A model generated the notes under the pieces. That model was not told the origin of the DNA. It did no database searches and saw nothing but the letters and a program-made list of their open reading frames with translations. The translations under genes were made by a program, and so were the position numbers. A stretch of 41,201 nt of DNA from Nymphaea colorata (Eukaryota > Streptophyta > Magnoliopsida > Nymphaeales > Nymphaeaceae). The stretch covers positions 1 to 41,201 of the forward strand of contig NW_022204695.1 in the NCBI RefSeq assembly GCF_008831285.2, in the 5' to 3' direction. Shown piece after piece: positions 21,057 through 31,799 of the stretch; the stretch's first letter is position 1; each line of letters begins with the position of its first letter.

Positions 21057-23354
21057 TCAGGCTTTTCCTAAGATGTCTTTGAACTTCATTTTATACTCTG
21101 ATCGAATTTTCTCATGCAAGTCGTTGGGCGTCCTGCTCAGCTCTTCTTCCAGCTCATCGATCAGCTGGTAGGCCACTGATTTCACCTCTTCTGGGAAGCT
21201 GTTAATCTCTTGGTCTTCAGCCTCATTGCACTCGTAATATTTGAGATATTTCTGAGCGAGATCGACAACCTCTTGCTAGAACTTGAGAATCTTCATCACC
21301 TAAATACCGTAACTCTTCTGCATCTTGCCTTCTTCCACCTTGTACTCCAGCATCAGTTGGCCATTTTAGACACGGCAAGTAGTATACATGTTCTTCACTC
21401 CGTTTACTTCGTCCGCCATACGGGTCATCTCGTGGAAATGAGTGGCGAAAAGGCAGAAAGGATTAATTTATCTGTGCAAATATTCGCAAATTTACCAAGC
21501 AATTCCAAAACCTTAGCTTGTGCTGGTTCCTCTTCCAAGCTCGTCAATCAAAACCAATGAATTTTTCGTTGCAGTTTCAAGCATGCATGAGCTCTCCAGC
21601 ATCTCACTCATAAATGTCGATATTCCTTTGACTTGCAAATCTGAAGCTCCGACCCTTGTAATGATTGCATCAACCACTGGAGTTTCGAACTATGTAGCTG
21701 GGACATAGCAGCCAATGTGAGCCAAGTATGTGCAAACTCCAATAGTACGGATGTATGTTGATTTACCACCCATGTTAGGACCTGTCAAGACGATAGTCTT
21801 TTTATCTGTCATCTCGCAATCGTTCGGAATGCAGTTTTTAATGCATGGGTGCCTCATTCCACGACCGATAAGCCCGTCTGAAAATTTTGGTCTGCACCAC
21901 ATGCCGTTAGAGGTGATCACGACAGTTGCGATAGTGGTTAGAACATCAAGCTCACTAAGAATAAATGACAGTTCCTCCATAACTGGGTAGTATCCTGCAA
22001 CCAGCTCAAACATTTTCTTTAAAAGGGCCTGTTGCTACACCTTATATTCTTATTAAACGATGTTCAATCGCTCGCACAGACGGGATAGAGTGTCAGTGAT
22101 AAAGGTTATTTTTGTTTGCTTGGCTGTGAGGAATTTGTATCCTGTTGTTTATTTCACTTTATTGATGGCAAGTTTTTTGTTGGCTTCGAGTACGTACTTA
22201 TGAGTATTTGAAGGAATTTTTTACACTTACAAGTTCAAATGCTTTGCGACTTTGAACACTTATTGATTGATGTTACTTTCAATTTCTTTTTTCTGCTTCA
22301 TGATTGCTTCCAAGCTAGCTTGAGTTTCAGGCCTGACATAGAATTCATTGTCCTTGCTTCCACTCATGTCGATTCCCTTTTCAATCATCTTGCTGATCTT
22401 GCTGATGATCTCAACATTTCTCTTCAAATCTTCGTATATTTCGATGATGATCTTGTCAGTTAATTGCTTGTTTTGCAGGTTGCGGACAAGTTCAATCAGA
22501 GACTCCACGACTCTATAGATCTTCATTAGGTCTGAAACCTCACATTTTACCCTCTTTCCTGCAGCCACCTTGTAAAATACAAAATAAAGCCTGTCCAGAT
22601 CTGGTAATTTCTTCAATTAATTTTGAATCAAATTCTTTATTCCGGAATTCGTGACGAAGAATTAAACCTTGTCCAGGCGAAACTATAGTTATTCTTGGCT
22701 CTGAAGAGGTTGTTTCATCCATCTCTTGAGGCATCGGTTTCCAAAGCTAGTCTTGCATTGGTTGAAGATATCGTATAGGGTGGTATTGGCTGCTAATGTC
22801 TTTTTTTCCATTTCTTTTGAGAAGATTTGGATGGCGTTGATGGTCGACTTATCAAGCATCATGCTGGATTTGGGATTGACTAATTTCAAGTTGAATTGGC
22901 CTTTGTTTGAGTTATCCCTTTCAACATTAATCACTTACAATAACTTCTCCAAAATCATCCTCATCTTTGCGTTTTAGAGCTCTTTGTTGTACATGTTGTA
23001 AGGCTTTTTCAACAAAAAACTCAAGGGAAGTTGCAAATCCCCTCTTCCCAACTTACCCTCACATATTTTTGTTGAATAATCTGCAAACTTCTCCAAGACT
23101 TTTTTCCTTTAGCTCCTGATAGAAGGGATGATGGCGTGAACTTCAAAGACAGACTCATCTTCCTTTGGGTTAGTTTGGATGAGAAGCGACTCAAGATATG
23201 TATAATGTTCATTATCGACAAAGGCTCCAATGGTGAAGAGGCGGCCTGTATTGCTGTATGTGGCGAAGGTGATCTCTCTTTCCACTCCATTGAGTTCGAT
23301 GTTAATGAAGATGGTGATGCAGTTCTTCTCGATTTACTCCTATTCGTATATCAT
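21057..23354 (-). CDS. MSH2: MSH2-type MutS homologue lacking the mismatch-binding domain
   Basis: 765 residues, one intact frame without introns (ATG 23352-23354, TGA 21057). The N-terminus is already in MutS domain [22 protein letters not shown] matches the MSH2 block EFPDN..NLE.LLIQ.GPKE. Domain III follows ([31 protein letters not shown]), then the clamp helices and domain V with Walker [11 protein letters not shown], the block [19 protein letters not shown], Walker [11 protein letters not shown] and ATHFHEMT. The family length is about 930; the missing part is domain I, which carries the mismatch-sensing loop. In eukaryotes MSH2 pairs with MSH6 or MSH3, and the partner does most of the mismatch contact. 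UAA/UAG stand for Glu in RLDKVxFFV and RGTSTSxG. A 274-nt divergent promoter region separates it from the next gene. Confidence 0.92.
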
Positions 23355-23628
23355 AAGAATTTATTTATTCACCCGCCTTTTTCATAATTGTTAATGACTA
23401 TCCAATACATAAAAAAATACAATAAATACAGGAACCTTTTGTCGTAGACAGTATCATATATTGTTGAAATTGCCTAAAAAATAAAAATCGTCTTGCCATT
23501 ATTGCGTATTTATATCTCAGTAGCCATTTCTCAAATCCATAGGGTTCCTTTTTCCTCCTGATTTATCTTTTCTTTCTTTCCAAGCAAATTAAACTTATAA
23601 ATGTGGTAAATCTGATTTATAATTACAG
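23355..23628 (+). other. divergent promoter region between MSH2 and the 1161-residue gene
   Basis: 274 AT-rich bases containing both leaders. I looked here for an upstream exon of MSH2 encoding the mismatch-binding domain (a Phe-x-Glu motif and FDRG-like block) and found no convincing frame. A GT..CAG segment of 23 nt ends exactly at the plus-strand ATG 23629, so a 5' leader intron is possible. Confidence 0.45.
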
Positions 23629-26600
23629 ATGTCATTGGGTAAAATACTATCGAGCACCATGTTTCGCGATCAAGTGCAGCGCACCTTTGTCCTGCATCGA
23701 GATCTACGCTCTTGTCTTTCTCTTACCTAGGCCTAAAAATTGGTCAAAGAAAGATAGCAAGAGATAAGATAATACGGCAAGACTGCCTTTTTGGAATTTT
23801 TGAATAATTTTCCACTGAACTACTCATATAAAGTCCTCTCAAGTCCTCTAAAACTATTCCTGTTTAGCATGTAATTGAAAGATCTTAGTACTTATGAGTA
23901 GCAACTTCGATACAATGTGCTTTCCAAACTCAAGGAATACATTTGCATAGTCGAAAAACCAAAGATTCAAGAGCTGATCAACTCATCTGAAAAAGCTTTG
24001 CTGAACATCATAAAGACAAAGCCGTTTGATACTACCCATGCAATCAATTTTTTGCTTCTGCAAAAGGATAGTCGGAATAATGAGCTTTTCTATCACTGCT
24101 TGGATGTGATCAAAAAGGCAGAATACCACTTATTCAAGACGCTTATGTATCGCACCATTCCTATCTTCACGAAAAGTAATCATTTGTTTAAGCTAGGGCT
24201 TAGTCTGGAGGATTGGGAAATCATTAGAAAGTTTGATTATCTGATTGAGGCTCTTGCCTTTGACTTTATTCCGAAGGATATCATGGTAATCCACTATCCC
24301 TATCTCCTATAGGTATCATGATATTTAACTTAGAAAATTACAGAATGGCAACTACATACCGTCGGCTACCACAAGATCCCTCCAGCTGTTGATTTCATCA
24401 TCGGATATTTTGTGAAGCATTTGTAGGGAAACCGAGAACTGGAAGCAAGTAAGTTGCTAATCCTTCTCAAGGCGTTTGAATATTTGCCTATGGGATATAA
24501 CGAAAAGGCTTTATCCTTATTCTTCAACAAACTTCTCTAAAAACCATAAATCGAGCAGGTATATTTCGATCATTTTCCATACCGTCGGTTGAACCAAGTT
24601 CAAATAGCGAATATCTTCAAGAAGTTCAACAAGAAAAACTTCAGCCTAAATTAATTAATCTTTGGAGGAAATATATATACAGTCCGGAAAGCATACTTGT
24701 AGACCAAATTCCCCGAAGATTTATATGAATAATTCATGAAATCTGTCGTATCAAACAGAAAAAATTTGATAAACTCGATAGTGGCTGCAACTTTACTGCT
24801 TTAGTATTATAAAAATGATGCAAATGTCTTGGCATAGATAAAGAAAAAGACAAGATAATTATTGATTTGGTATCACAACGATTACGACCTCAGCAGTTTT
24901 TCTAAATTTTTCAGTGTCTGCAACTTGTTCAATATTATGCAGCTTTAAGGCGAGCTAAAAATAGGCTCCTTACAACATGGCATTAAGAAAATAACCCAGG
25001 AAATCATATCAAGATCCAATAATGAAGATTATAGATAAATGAAGTTTCTCGATAACATTAAAGAGGCTGTTAGAATTCACATGGATTCCCCATACCCAGA
25101 GGTCAGAAAACTCATCTCCCAGTTAGTAACCAACATGGCGAAGAAGAGCGATAAGTTCTTTTTCCATAAATTTTCTGAGCTTATTTTTCTTCTTGGAAAG
25201 TCGTAATATAGCTCTGAATATAAAAATGCAATAAATGAGATGCTGAAGTTGATCAAAAAGTAAGATTGCCAGTATCTTGTGGAGCTTTTTAACCGATTTC
25301 CATCTAAGTCCCTCAAATTGAGCCTGGAGTTCATTACTTTGGTCAAAGATATAGATTCTTCCTTTTCCACCATTGGCAAGTTTATGGTAACTTCTACATA
25401 CACGCATTTCACGACCTCACGTGGATAGCTTAATTACTAGTTCAGAAAAATTCTGGAGTCGATTGAACCAAAACTCTCCGTCTAGTCGTTCAAGGGATAC
25501 CAAATGCCATAGCTTACTTTTATCATCAAATTTTGCACACGTTTTTACTATTTCATATCTTAATTTTCAAGAAAGATGCTGATGCTTTCTCTTAATTACA
25601 TATAGAGCTTGGATCATAAAAAATAAAATGGAAAATTCCTTCTAAATTACATCCAAGAAGCCATATCTCTAAAGCTTATCTCAAACTCATCTGAAGAGAT
25701 CACACAAAAGATTCTCACGCAAATAAAAAAACTCAGAGAATCATTTCCTTAAAACTTGATGATTAAGATTAAGGAATTATAGTTTCGATGGCTCTTGGGT
25801 ATGAATGACAGTGAGGATAGACGATCCTTGCTCGTCTAATAGGTCCTTTCCGATCTTTCAAGCGAAAATTATTCATAAAAGCATACTGATGTGATGATAA
25901 TCCTTCTGAAACTGAATAGCTTAGATGTGATTAATCTGAAAAAAATTGTTGAGGATAAGCTCTCATAACTGATCATCAAAGGCCTTTAGGATAACAGCGT
26001 CAAGATTGCAGACATCACAAACCAACTTTACCTGCCTTTCAATAAGGGAGGAAGCTCCATTGAAAAAGCAAATGCGAGGAGCCTCGCTAAAGTTTTAATG
26101 ATGTGCCTTGATAAGATAGGAAGTCGGCAAAACTTCGAATACTATATACGCATCATGGAGTTTGGAGACTATATCAAAAATACTGATCTTATTGAAAAGT
26201 CTTTAGATTGCATGTCTGAAGCTCATGTGTCGCCCTCACAGATAAAGCGAATCATCACCATTATTCGCTTCTATCGCAATATAGATATCAACAAGTTTGC
26301 CCATAAATTACTCAAGGAAACATTAAATTTCTTTGATTACCTACGTAACGACTGTGCTGAGATATTATTCACTGTTCATCTCTCCAAAAACTAAGCCAGT
26401 AAGGAATAAAATGACTTGACAAAGCAAATCCTGAAAAAAAATTAAAAGTTTTTGATTGAAAATTTAGGAAAAAAGGAGCAAACAGCAGCTGTTTTATTGC
26501 ATCTGATTGTGAAACACCTTTGGGTGTGCCTAAAATTAAATATCTTAACTGTTTAAATGGAGCCATTGTTTATATTTGCCATTGACAATCACCATGAAAC

Positions 26601-27135
26601 TAAATCTTAGAAGCATAAAGGAAATTTCCATGGAATTCCCAGTGAGAATGTGGCGTATATCTATGAATCAATCATCACGTTTATGCAGGAAAATTGCCCT
26701 TCAATAATTGAAAAACTAAAAAAACAAGAGAAAAAAACATTATTCAAGAGTGCCAATAGTTCCCTTCCTCCCCAGTTTAACTCTATTCTCCAAGATTCAA
26801 GGCAGCTTTTAAGCAGACTCAACAATTTCTATACATAATAACAGCAACTAACCCTTGCTCAGTACCTTACCAAGGAAGGATTGAAAGTGAAAACGAATGA
26901 AAATGCAAGTGAAGACAACATATTCGAGCTCAATAAGACCATCAACGGAGTTATCCTCAATGGCTGGATAAGAAAAAATAAGATTGAATATGGAATCGTC
27001 TATATTAACGACCGTTATCTCACCTCACACAAAAATTCTAAAGGAAGAGTGAACTTCACATGCAACAGCCTTAACATCATCACAGGAATCAAGACAGTAC
27101 CATTCTACCCCGGAAAGGAGCTAAAGTTCGAATGA
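23629..27135 (+). CDS. 1161-residue helical-repeat protein, possibly mitochondrial
   Basis: ATG 23629 to TGA 27133, open for 3.5 kb apart from one 21-nt in-frame intron (24313-24333) that carries a TGA. The first 45 residues are free of acidic residues except one Asp and carry many Arg, Ser and Leu, as in a mitochondrial presequence. The bulk consists of repeated amphipathic helix pairs (HCLDVIKKAEYHLFKTLMYR, AVDFIIGYFVKHLEG, NVLAEIKKKTRELLIWY), i.e. an alpha-solenoid. The general build recalls mitochondrial RNA-binding helical-repeat proteins such as the FASTK/OPR group, but I cannot find a RAP domain. The C-terminal 150 residues are a mixed domain (NGVILNGWIRKNKIEYGIVY) with beta character. 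The family is not recognised. Confidence 0.7.
24313..24333 (+). other. 21-nt intron
   Basis: GT..AG segment (starts GTATCATGAT, ends AACTTAG) in which TGA lies in frame with both flanks. Its length is a multiple of three, so only the stop shows that it is not coding. Confidence 0.7.
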
Positions 27136-27201
27136 TAAAATAGAATAAATACTTCATATCTACATAAGAACATTATATATATTATTTTCTAAAGGAAGAA
27201 G

Positions 27202-27492
27202 ATGTGGAACTGGTAACCCAATCGTCACAGCGAATGCAGTCCCAAGCAATCTCTTGCCGGCAGTCCCTTCAAGCCTTCCTTCGCGACCACTCCGCAAGCC
27301 CGCTTCCCTCCATCAGAATTTAACCTGCGATCTCATTACCAGCAGCTCAAATAGAACCATCCTTATTATCAATAGCTTCATAAACCGCATCAAACTGTGG
27401 TGAAATGCAGTTATCTGGAAGGCACCAAGTCATTCCTCGAAGAGCCAGCTTCACTACCATCCTCGAATCATCGTGCCAGTCAAATAATTTGA
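27202..27492 (+). CDS. small protein of 96 residues
   Basis: Intact frame from ATG 27202 to TGA 27490 with three UAR codons, between two well-defined plus-strand genes (66 nt after one, 142 nt before the next). The composition is Ser/Pro/His/Gln-rich (SPFKPSFATTPQARFPPSEF, HYQQLK), without membrane segments or cysteine patterns, probably disordered. It is not an obvious shadow of a gene on the other strand. GC content is higher than in the surrounding spacers, which supports coding. Confidence 0.5.
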
Positions 27493-27633
27493 TTTCTATT
27501 ATTCATCATTGATGGAAATTACCATATGATAAGGCCTCGATATTATGTTTATGAAAATAGAGAGCAGCTTTATTTTGGACTTAAAACCTCCTGCAAAAGC
27601 TCAACTGCATTCCAAAAATAAAAAGACAAAACA

Positions 27634-29124
27634 ATGTGCGACTTCGACATTCCAAAGAGTGATTTTGATAAGGGTGCCTATGTCTTCGGAAGATGCCAAA
27701 ATGAGCTTCCCTGGCCTGCTAAGATTATCAAAGTGAATCGAGAGAGATACACTGTAAAGTTCATCAACCATCGATCAACTGCAGTCCTTACTGATGATTG
27801 CCTTGTCCTTTTCGATTAAAGATCCTGCGCTGAAGTCTTGGAAGAATACAAACAATTCGACAAAAACGTTGATAAGGTTAATACCGCCATCAGGATGTGC
27901 AGAAATGAGATTTAAAATATTAGGAAGAAAGAAGAAAAATAACTTTTGAGAAGTATCAAGAATGAAGCAAAAGCTAAAAATGCCAAAGCTCAAAAAGTTG
28001 TGAAAAATGAGAAAAATGAGAAAACTGAGAAAACTGAGAAAACTGATAAAACTGAGAAAACTGAGAAAACTGAGAAAATTCAACTTCCTGAAATAACCTA
28101 AAACAGCCGAACTCAGCACAAGCCAAAACCTCCCAAATAGCTGAAAAAGTTGTCCAAAAAGCAAGAACTATAATAGCTCCAAATTCCCGAATAAAAGTTT
28201 AGTGAGAAAGAGGATTTGAACCGCTATAAAGTATTCCTACCATCTACTTCCGAAGCAGCAGAAGATAAGGGTTTGGAAGGCCTGATCAAGGAGGTGAATT
28301 GCGAGTTGAATGAGAATGAATTGAACATAGCCTACATCAGTGACGAAGAATAAAACGCCCCTCAAGAAAATAACCCTGTTAATCCTATTCAGCCCATCCA
28401 ACTCGTCTAAATTGTCATGGCAGAATAACCTATTCACGAAAACGAAAAAATTGAATCCATTCCCATTGTCGAAATGGAAAGATAGGTTGAACCCATGGCT
28501 TAGCAAGTATTTCCCCCAATTGATGATGATGAAGAAGAAGAAACTAGTCACGTCCAGCCAATCGTGAGAAAATTCCCCAACTAAGTCTCTCCAGCTCCAG
28601 CTGAGTTTGATCGCATTATTGAATCCAAGGTTTCCAGTGAATCCTATCTTCCAGCCAATTTTCCCAGCTAAAATGATTTTAACCCAGTCTACTCCTACAA
28701 TAAACGTTAGGTCCCGAGCTCTATGGAAGTCGAAGAGGAATTCCCACCGAATTTGACAGAGCTCGACGAGGAATAAGCTGAAAGGGCGAAGATCAAAAGG
28801 ATCATTTACTACCTTAACAAGATGATCAACTATTTATCAGGAAACATCAGCACTCCTCTCGCCAAGGAAGAAAAAATGGATTTCGGGCTTCTGCTTCAAA
28901 ACCATCGCAAATTTTACTATGATTATGTGCTCTTGGAGACCATGATCACCTTCCTGAAGGCCTTTGACTTCAAACAGAAAGAAGAACGCAAGAACTGCAT
29001 CATCGAGTACATTAAGATCAAGGAAAGAGTGGAAACTGTCTGTTTCCTCAGGTGCCAGCTTTTCTATGACGAGAGGACTCAGGAAATACTTGACAAGTAT
29101 GTTCCCAGGCCGATTAATAATTGA
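27634..29124 (+). CDS. PWWP-domain chromatin protein with C-terminal helical domain
   Basis: 496 residues, intact frame without introns. Residues 12-60 form a PWWP domain: a GAYVFGR start, the ELPWPAKII core (the P-W-P-A form of the motif), a YTVKFI strand and the closing helix. PWWP modules bind methylated histone H3 tails together with DNA. A lysine/glutamate tract follows (residues about 120-150, encoded by a 9-bp repeat), then an acidic disordered middle, then a C-terminal helical bundle (about 385-480; KRIIYYLNKMINYLSG, VLLETMITFLKAFDF). This layout is that of the HDGF/LEDGF group, where the C-terminal bundle (integrase-binding/TFIIS-N type) docks transcription factors. The PWWP assignment is firm; the bundle's relation to that fold is inference. 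Confidence 0.8.
28003..28074 (+). repeat. 9-bp coding minisatellite (AAAACTGAG)
   Basis: Eight consecutive 9-base units, mostly AAAACTGAG with AAAAATGAG at the start and one AAAACTGAT. Units are in register with the reading frame and encode Lys-Thr-Glu (or Lys-Asn-Glu) repeats in the linker of the PWWP protein. Confidence 0.9.
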
Positions 29125-29269
29125 TTAATTTAGATATTTATTTTTTGTATTCAAACTGTTGAAATGGACAAGCTTTGAAGGATATCTCATTGAGCCACTC
29201 TGTATTTAATCGTAAATGTTATTTGATTGCTTGCTGTGGATGATGATGAGAGTTGATAATAAAATGGAA

Positions 29270-30140
29270 TCAATTTTTGGATTTCGTGAATTCTCCTCTC
29301 CAGAAATCCTCATCCTCATTCTTGTTCGTATAGTTCAAAGGCTTCAGTTTGGTTTGGTTCTTCGTCTATTTGACAACCGTCCTATTTTGGTTCTATCTGC
29401 TGACAACTTACACACGCTGTATTCTTTGTTCCTTCAGTTCCATTTTCTCATCGAAAAGATCATCGTTTCCGAAAAACCTGTTGAGGACTGCCTTGATGTC
29501 ACTCATACGATCCAAAGCCACCTTCATTTGCAGATATCGGTTTTAAAGTTTTTCCTTCTTTTATTTCATTTCGTTAAAGGAACTCTCAAGGCCCTTCAGC
29601 TCCTACTCATGCTGGGTGTTCCTGCCTTATATGGTCGTGATCTATTGGTTGAGAGCGTTTTCCTTCGCACCTTGCTCGTTGAGCTTGTGAGTTATATTTT
29701 TTTCCTCCCACTTCAATTCTTCATACCTAGATCATGCGATAGCTACATTTGCTTAAACTAGTAATTCCTTCCCCTCTCGTTGCCCAGGTTCTCCTCAGCA
29801 TCTACCTTCTGGCTGATAGTGGTGGTGAGTATTTCCGTCAATTTTTACTTTATCTTCTCGGGAAGGCCACGCTGGTCCACTTGGTAAAGCTTTTCCAGTT
29901 GGGCGTTGCGTTGTTCGATCATGATGCTTATCTTCTCGCGCTATTTTACTTATGATTCTAGCAGTTCTTCGGTGTCATTGAGTGCATCCTTTTTCGAATG
30001 ATCAGTACCTCAGCTTGCTTGATTCTTTGGCTTAGATATTGGATCAGCTCTGACTTGTCGGCAGGCGCTTCAGTTTTTTCCTGGATTCTACGCATTTCCT
30101 TCAGTTTGCTGTGGGTTGGTGAGCTTGTCTATTCGGCCAT
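29270..30140 (-). CDS. coiled-coil protein of about 290 residues
   Basis: ATG 30138-30140 to TGA 29270. Nearly all of it is heptad coiled coil (HSKLKEMRRIQEKTEAP, SEVKEREKISIMIEQRNAQL, KEKLTEILTTTISQKVDAEE, KMELKEQRIQRVEVVSREN), with a basic C-terminal tail containing Asn/Thr runs. Two single-base corrections are needed (an A-run near 29990 and a site near 29733). The build resembles axonemal or tubulin-associated coiled-coil proteins, but no family is recognised. It is the last of five genes in the minus-strand run 29.3-33.9 kb. A TTTATAATC-type element lies directly in front of its ATG. Confidence 0.6.
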
Positions 30141-30155
30141 TGCTGATTATAAAAC
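30141..30155 (-). promoter_or_regulatory. TATAAT start-proximal element
   Basis: Read on the minus strand, TTTATAATCAGCA ends at the start codon at 30140. It belongs to the recurring TATAAT-near-ATG pattern in this window. Confidence 0.4.
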
Positions 30156-30435
30156 TTTATAGACGAGGAAAGTGCCAAAATAACTCAGCAGCAACAGGAA
30201 ATACTGGGATTGAGATGATACAATAGTGATAGAGAAATGGTTGATTTTTTTATTATTTAGATTAGGATTATTGGAATTTTAAATTTAAACACAAATACAT
30301 GATGCGTAAGGGCTATCTTACCATGAGAACATGCTTTTATTTATAGTGAGATTGCAAAAACATATAACCGCAATATCGAAATGGCAAAGAAGGATGATAG
30401 ATAATATGAGGAAATAAAGGCATAGTAGTATCGAA

Positions 30436-31149
30436 TCAAAACCTGTCGATCTTCCTGAGCAGTCTGACCGTATCTCCTCTCAAGTACTGGTTTTCCTTCT
30501 TGAGTTCTTCGATTTCCGCAAAGATCTGCTGGGGAAGCTGGCTCAACTCGGCCAGCTTCCTTCTCAATTGCTCGTTTTCAGCCCGCAGCTGACCGTTTTC
30601 TGCGTTAGGGCCAAAGCTCAACTGGTAGTCCCTCCGCAGCAGCCGGTTCTCCTCTTCCACCCTGCTCATCCGGGCGAGAAGCTAGTTATTCTTCCGCATT
30701 TCCTCATTCAACCGCCCACGCAGCATAAGACTGTCATCCTGGGGCGCAGGCGACGCTCTGAGCTCGTAGGTGGAGCCGTAGGCGTTCTTGAGGTCTGCAG
30801 TGAAGGCTGCTGAAGTATTGAGCAAATTGGACTTCGATTCAAAGGGATGGTTCCTGCGGTAGTCTTCGATGATCTCCGAGTTGACGCTGCGCACTTCCCT
30901 AAGAGCCTCGTCATTCATGTCCCTCTTTTCCGACAGGTCAACGATAACCTCGTCAATGGTCCTGCGGGCGTCCTCAAGTCTCGAGACGGCCATGGACTTG
31001 TATGGAGATTTGGATCCGACCTCAGTAGACTTATTCACGGAGTATGTTTTGGGGACGTTGGTGTAGGCAACTGATTTGTCGGCTTCTGAACCTCTCAACT
31101 TGCTGTGGCGGTACCTATCCTGGGTGGGGGTAAACTCTCCTCGATACAT
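30436..31149 (-). CDS. 237-residue protein with C-terminal coiled coil
   Basis: Intact frame, ATG 31147-31149 to TGA 30436. Residues 1-70 are basic and Ser/Thr/Tyr-rich, probably disordered (KLRGSEADKSVAYTNVPKTY). Residues 75-110 form a helix (DEVIVDLSEKRDMNDEALRE), followed by a linker and a leucine-rich coiled coil at 155-237 (SRVEEENRLLRRDYQL, QLRAENEQLRRKLAELSQ). The coiled coil has bZIP-like spacing without a basic DNA-binding region directly before it, so a dimerising structural protein is more likely than a transcription factor. It lies 75 nt upstream of nothing but the next tandem gene's stop; spacing is typical of this minus-strand run. Confidence 0.7.
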
Positions 31150-31158
31150 GATAAATTC

Positions 31159-31170
31159 TTCGATTATAAT
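31159..31170 (-). promoter_or_regulatory. ATTATAATCGAA element before start codon
   Basis: Read on the minus strand, ATTATAATCGAA stands 9 nt upstream of ATG 31149. The identical 12-mer stands 4 nt upstream of the next gene's ATG (31725). Confidence 0.5.
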
Positions 31171-31224
31171 AGAAGGTAGGCGGCGAGATTAAAATGCCTG
31201 ATGGGCATGCAAAAACTATAAAGA

Positions 31225-31725
31225 TCACCATTTGTAGATAAAGCTCTTGGGGTTGTTGAAATATGCCATGAAACTTGAAAAGTCCTGCAGCATTGCCAAT
31301 CTTATCAGCCACTCGTCAAGGACTAGGTTGTTACCTGTTGCTCCCGCCGCAGCCGAGTTGAAGTTTGTGCTAAAGACGTAGTTTCCAGTCCCGAGGACCA
31401 TGTTATCGTTGCCGATGATGAGACTGTGAGAGCCAGTCACTGTGTTATTAGCTCCAACAACCACGTTGTTATACGGCTTGAGCGCCTGCGCGTTGGAGAG
31501 CTTCTGCAGGAAAAAGTTAGCAGCAAACACCTTCACGTAGTAGTCGATATCATTCTGCGACATCGTTCCATAGGTCGCCCTCAAAGTCGACTCCAGCCTG
31601 TCACAGGCCACCTGCGCCTGGTAGATAAGGATGGGGTCGATTTGCACGTTGGGAATGTAGATGAGGGCGGGGGTGGCGGCCCAGAGAAGGAGAGCCAATC
31701 CCACGATCCAATTGGAAAACCTCAT
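31225..31725 (-). CDS. secreted protein with adhesin-like GNN turns
   Basis: 166 residues, intact, ATG 31723-31725 to TGA 31225. It starts with a clear signal peptide (MRFSNWIVGLALLLWAATPA). The middle is a helical segment with one cysteine (QVACDRLESTLRATYG). Residues about 88-120 hold short tandem turns of the type V-x-G-x-x-N-x-V: VVVGANNTVTGSHSLIIGND and then NMVLGTGNYVFS. Such G-x-x-N-x-V/I turns build parallel beta-rolls in bacterial trimeric adhesin heads; similar turns occur in secreted proteins of protists. Here only four or five turns are present. A cell-surface, lorica, stalk or secretory-granule role is conceivable; nothing in the sequence decides. The C-terminus is helical. Confidence 0.75.
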   Translation of the reverse strand: MRFSNWIVGLALLLWAATPALIYIPNVQIDPILIYQAQVACDRLESTLRATYGTMSQNDIDYYVKVFAANFFLQKLSNAQALKPYNNVVVGANNTVTGSHSLIIGNDNMVLGTGNYVFSTNFNSAAAGATGNNLVLDEWLIRLAMLQDFSSFMAYFNNPKSFIYKW

Positions 31726-31729
31726 AATG

Positions 31730-31741
31730 TTCGATTATAAT
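31730..31741 (-). promoter_or_regulatory. ATTATAATCGAA element before start codon
   Basis: Same 12-mer as at 31159-31170, here 4 nt upstream of ATG 31725 on the minus strand. Two identical copies in the same position relative to adjacent genes are unlikely by chance, though local duplication is possible. Confidence 0.5.
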
Positions 31742-31799
31742 AAGTTCGAAATATCGACCATCTATAATTAGTTCTAATCCTATGTAATAATCACTAAAA

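Noticed and set aside
21490-21513. 24-nt GT..CAG segment in the MSH2 ATPase domain
   Set aside because: The sequence is coding: read through with TAA as Glu it gives GFGIAWEICEYLHREINP, which aligns with MSH2 of other eukaryotes.
29216-29761. Plus-strand frame of 181 codons rich in Leu and Phe
   Set aside because: Antisense shadow of a Glu/Lys coiled-coil gene on the minus strand; Leu/Phe bias is what the complement of GAA/AAG codons gives.
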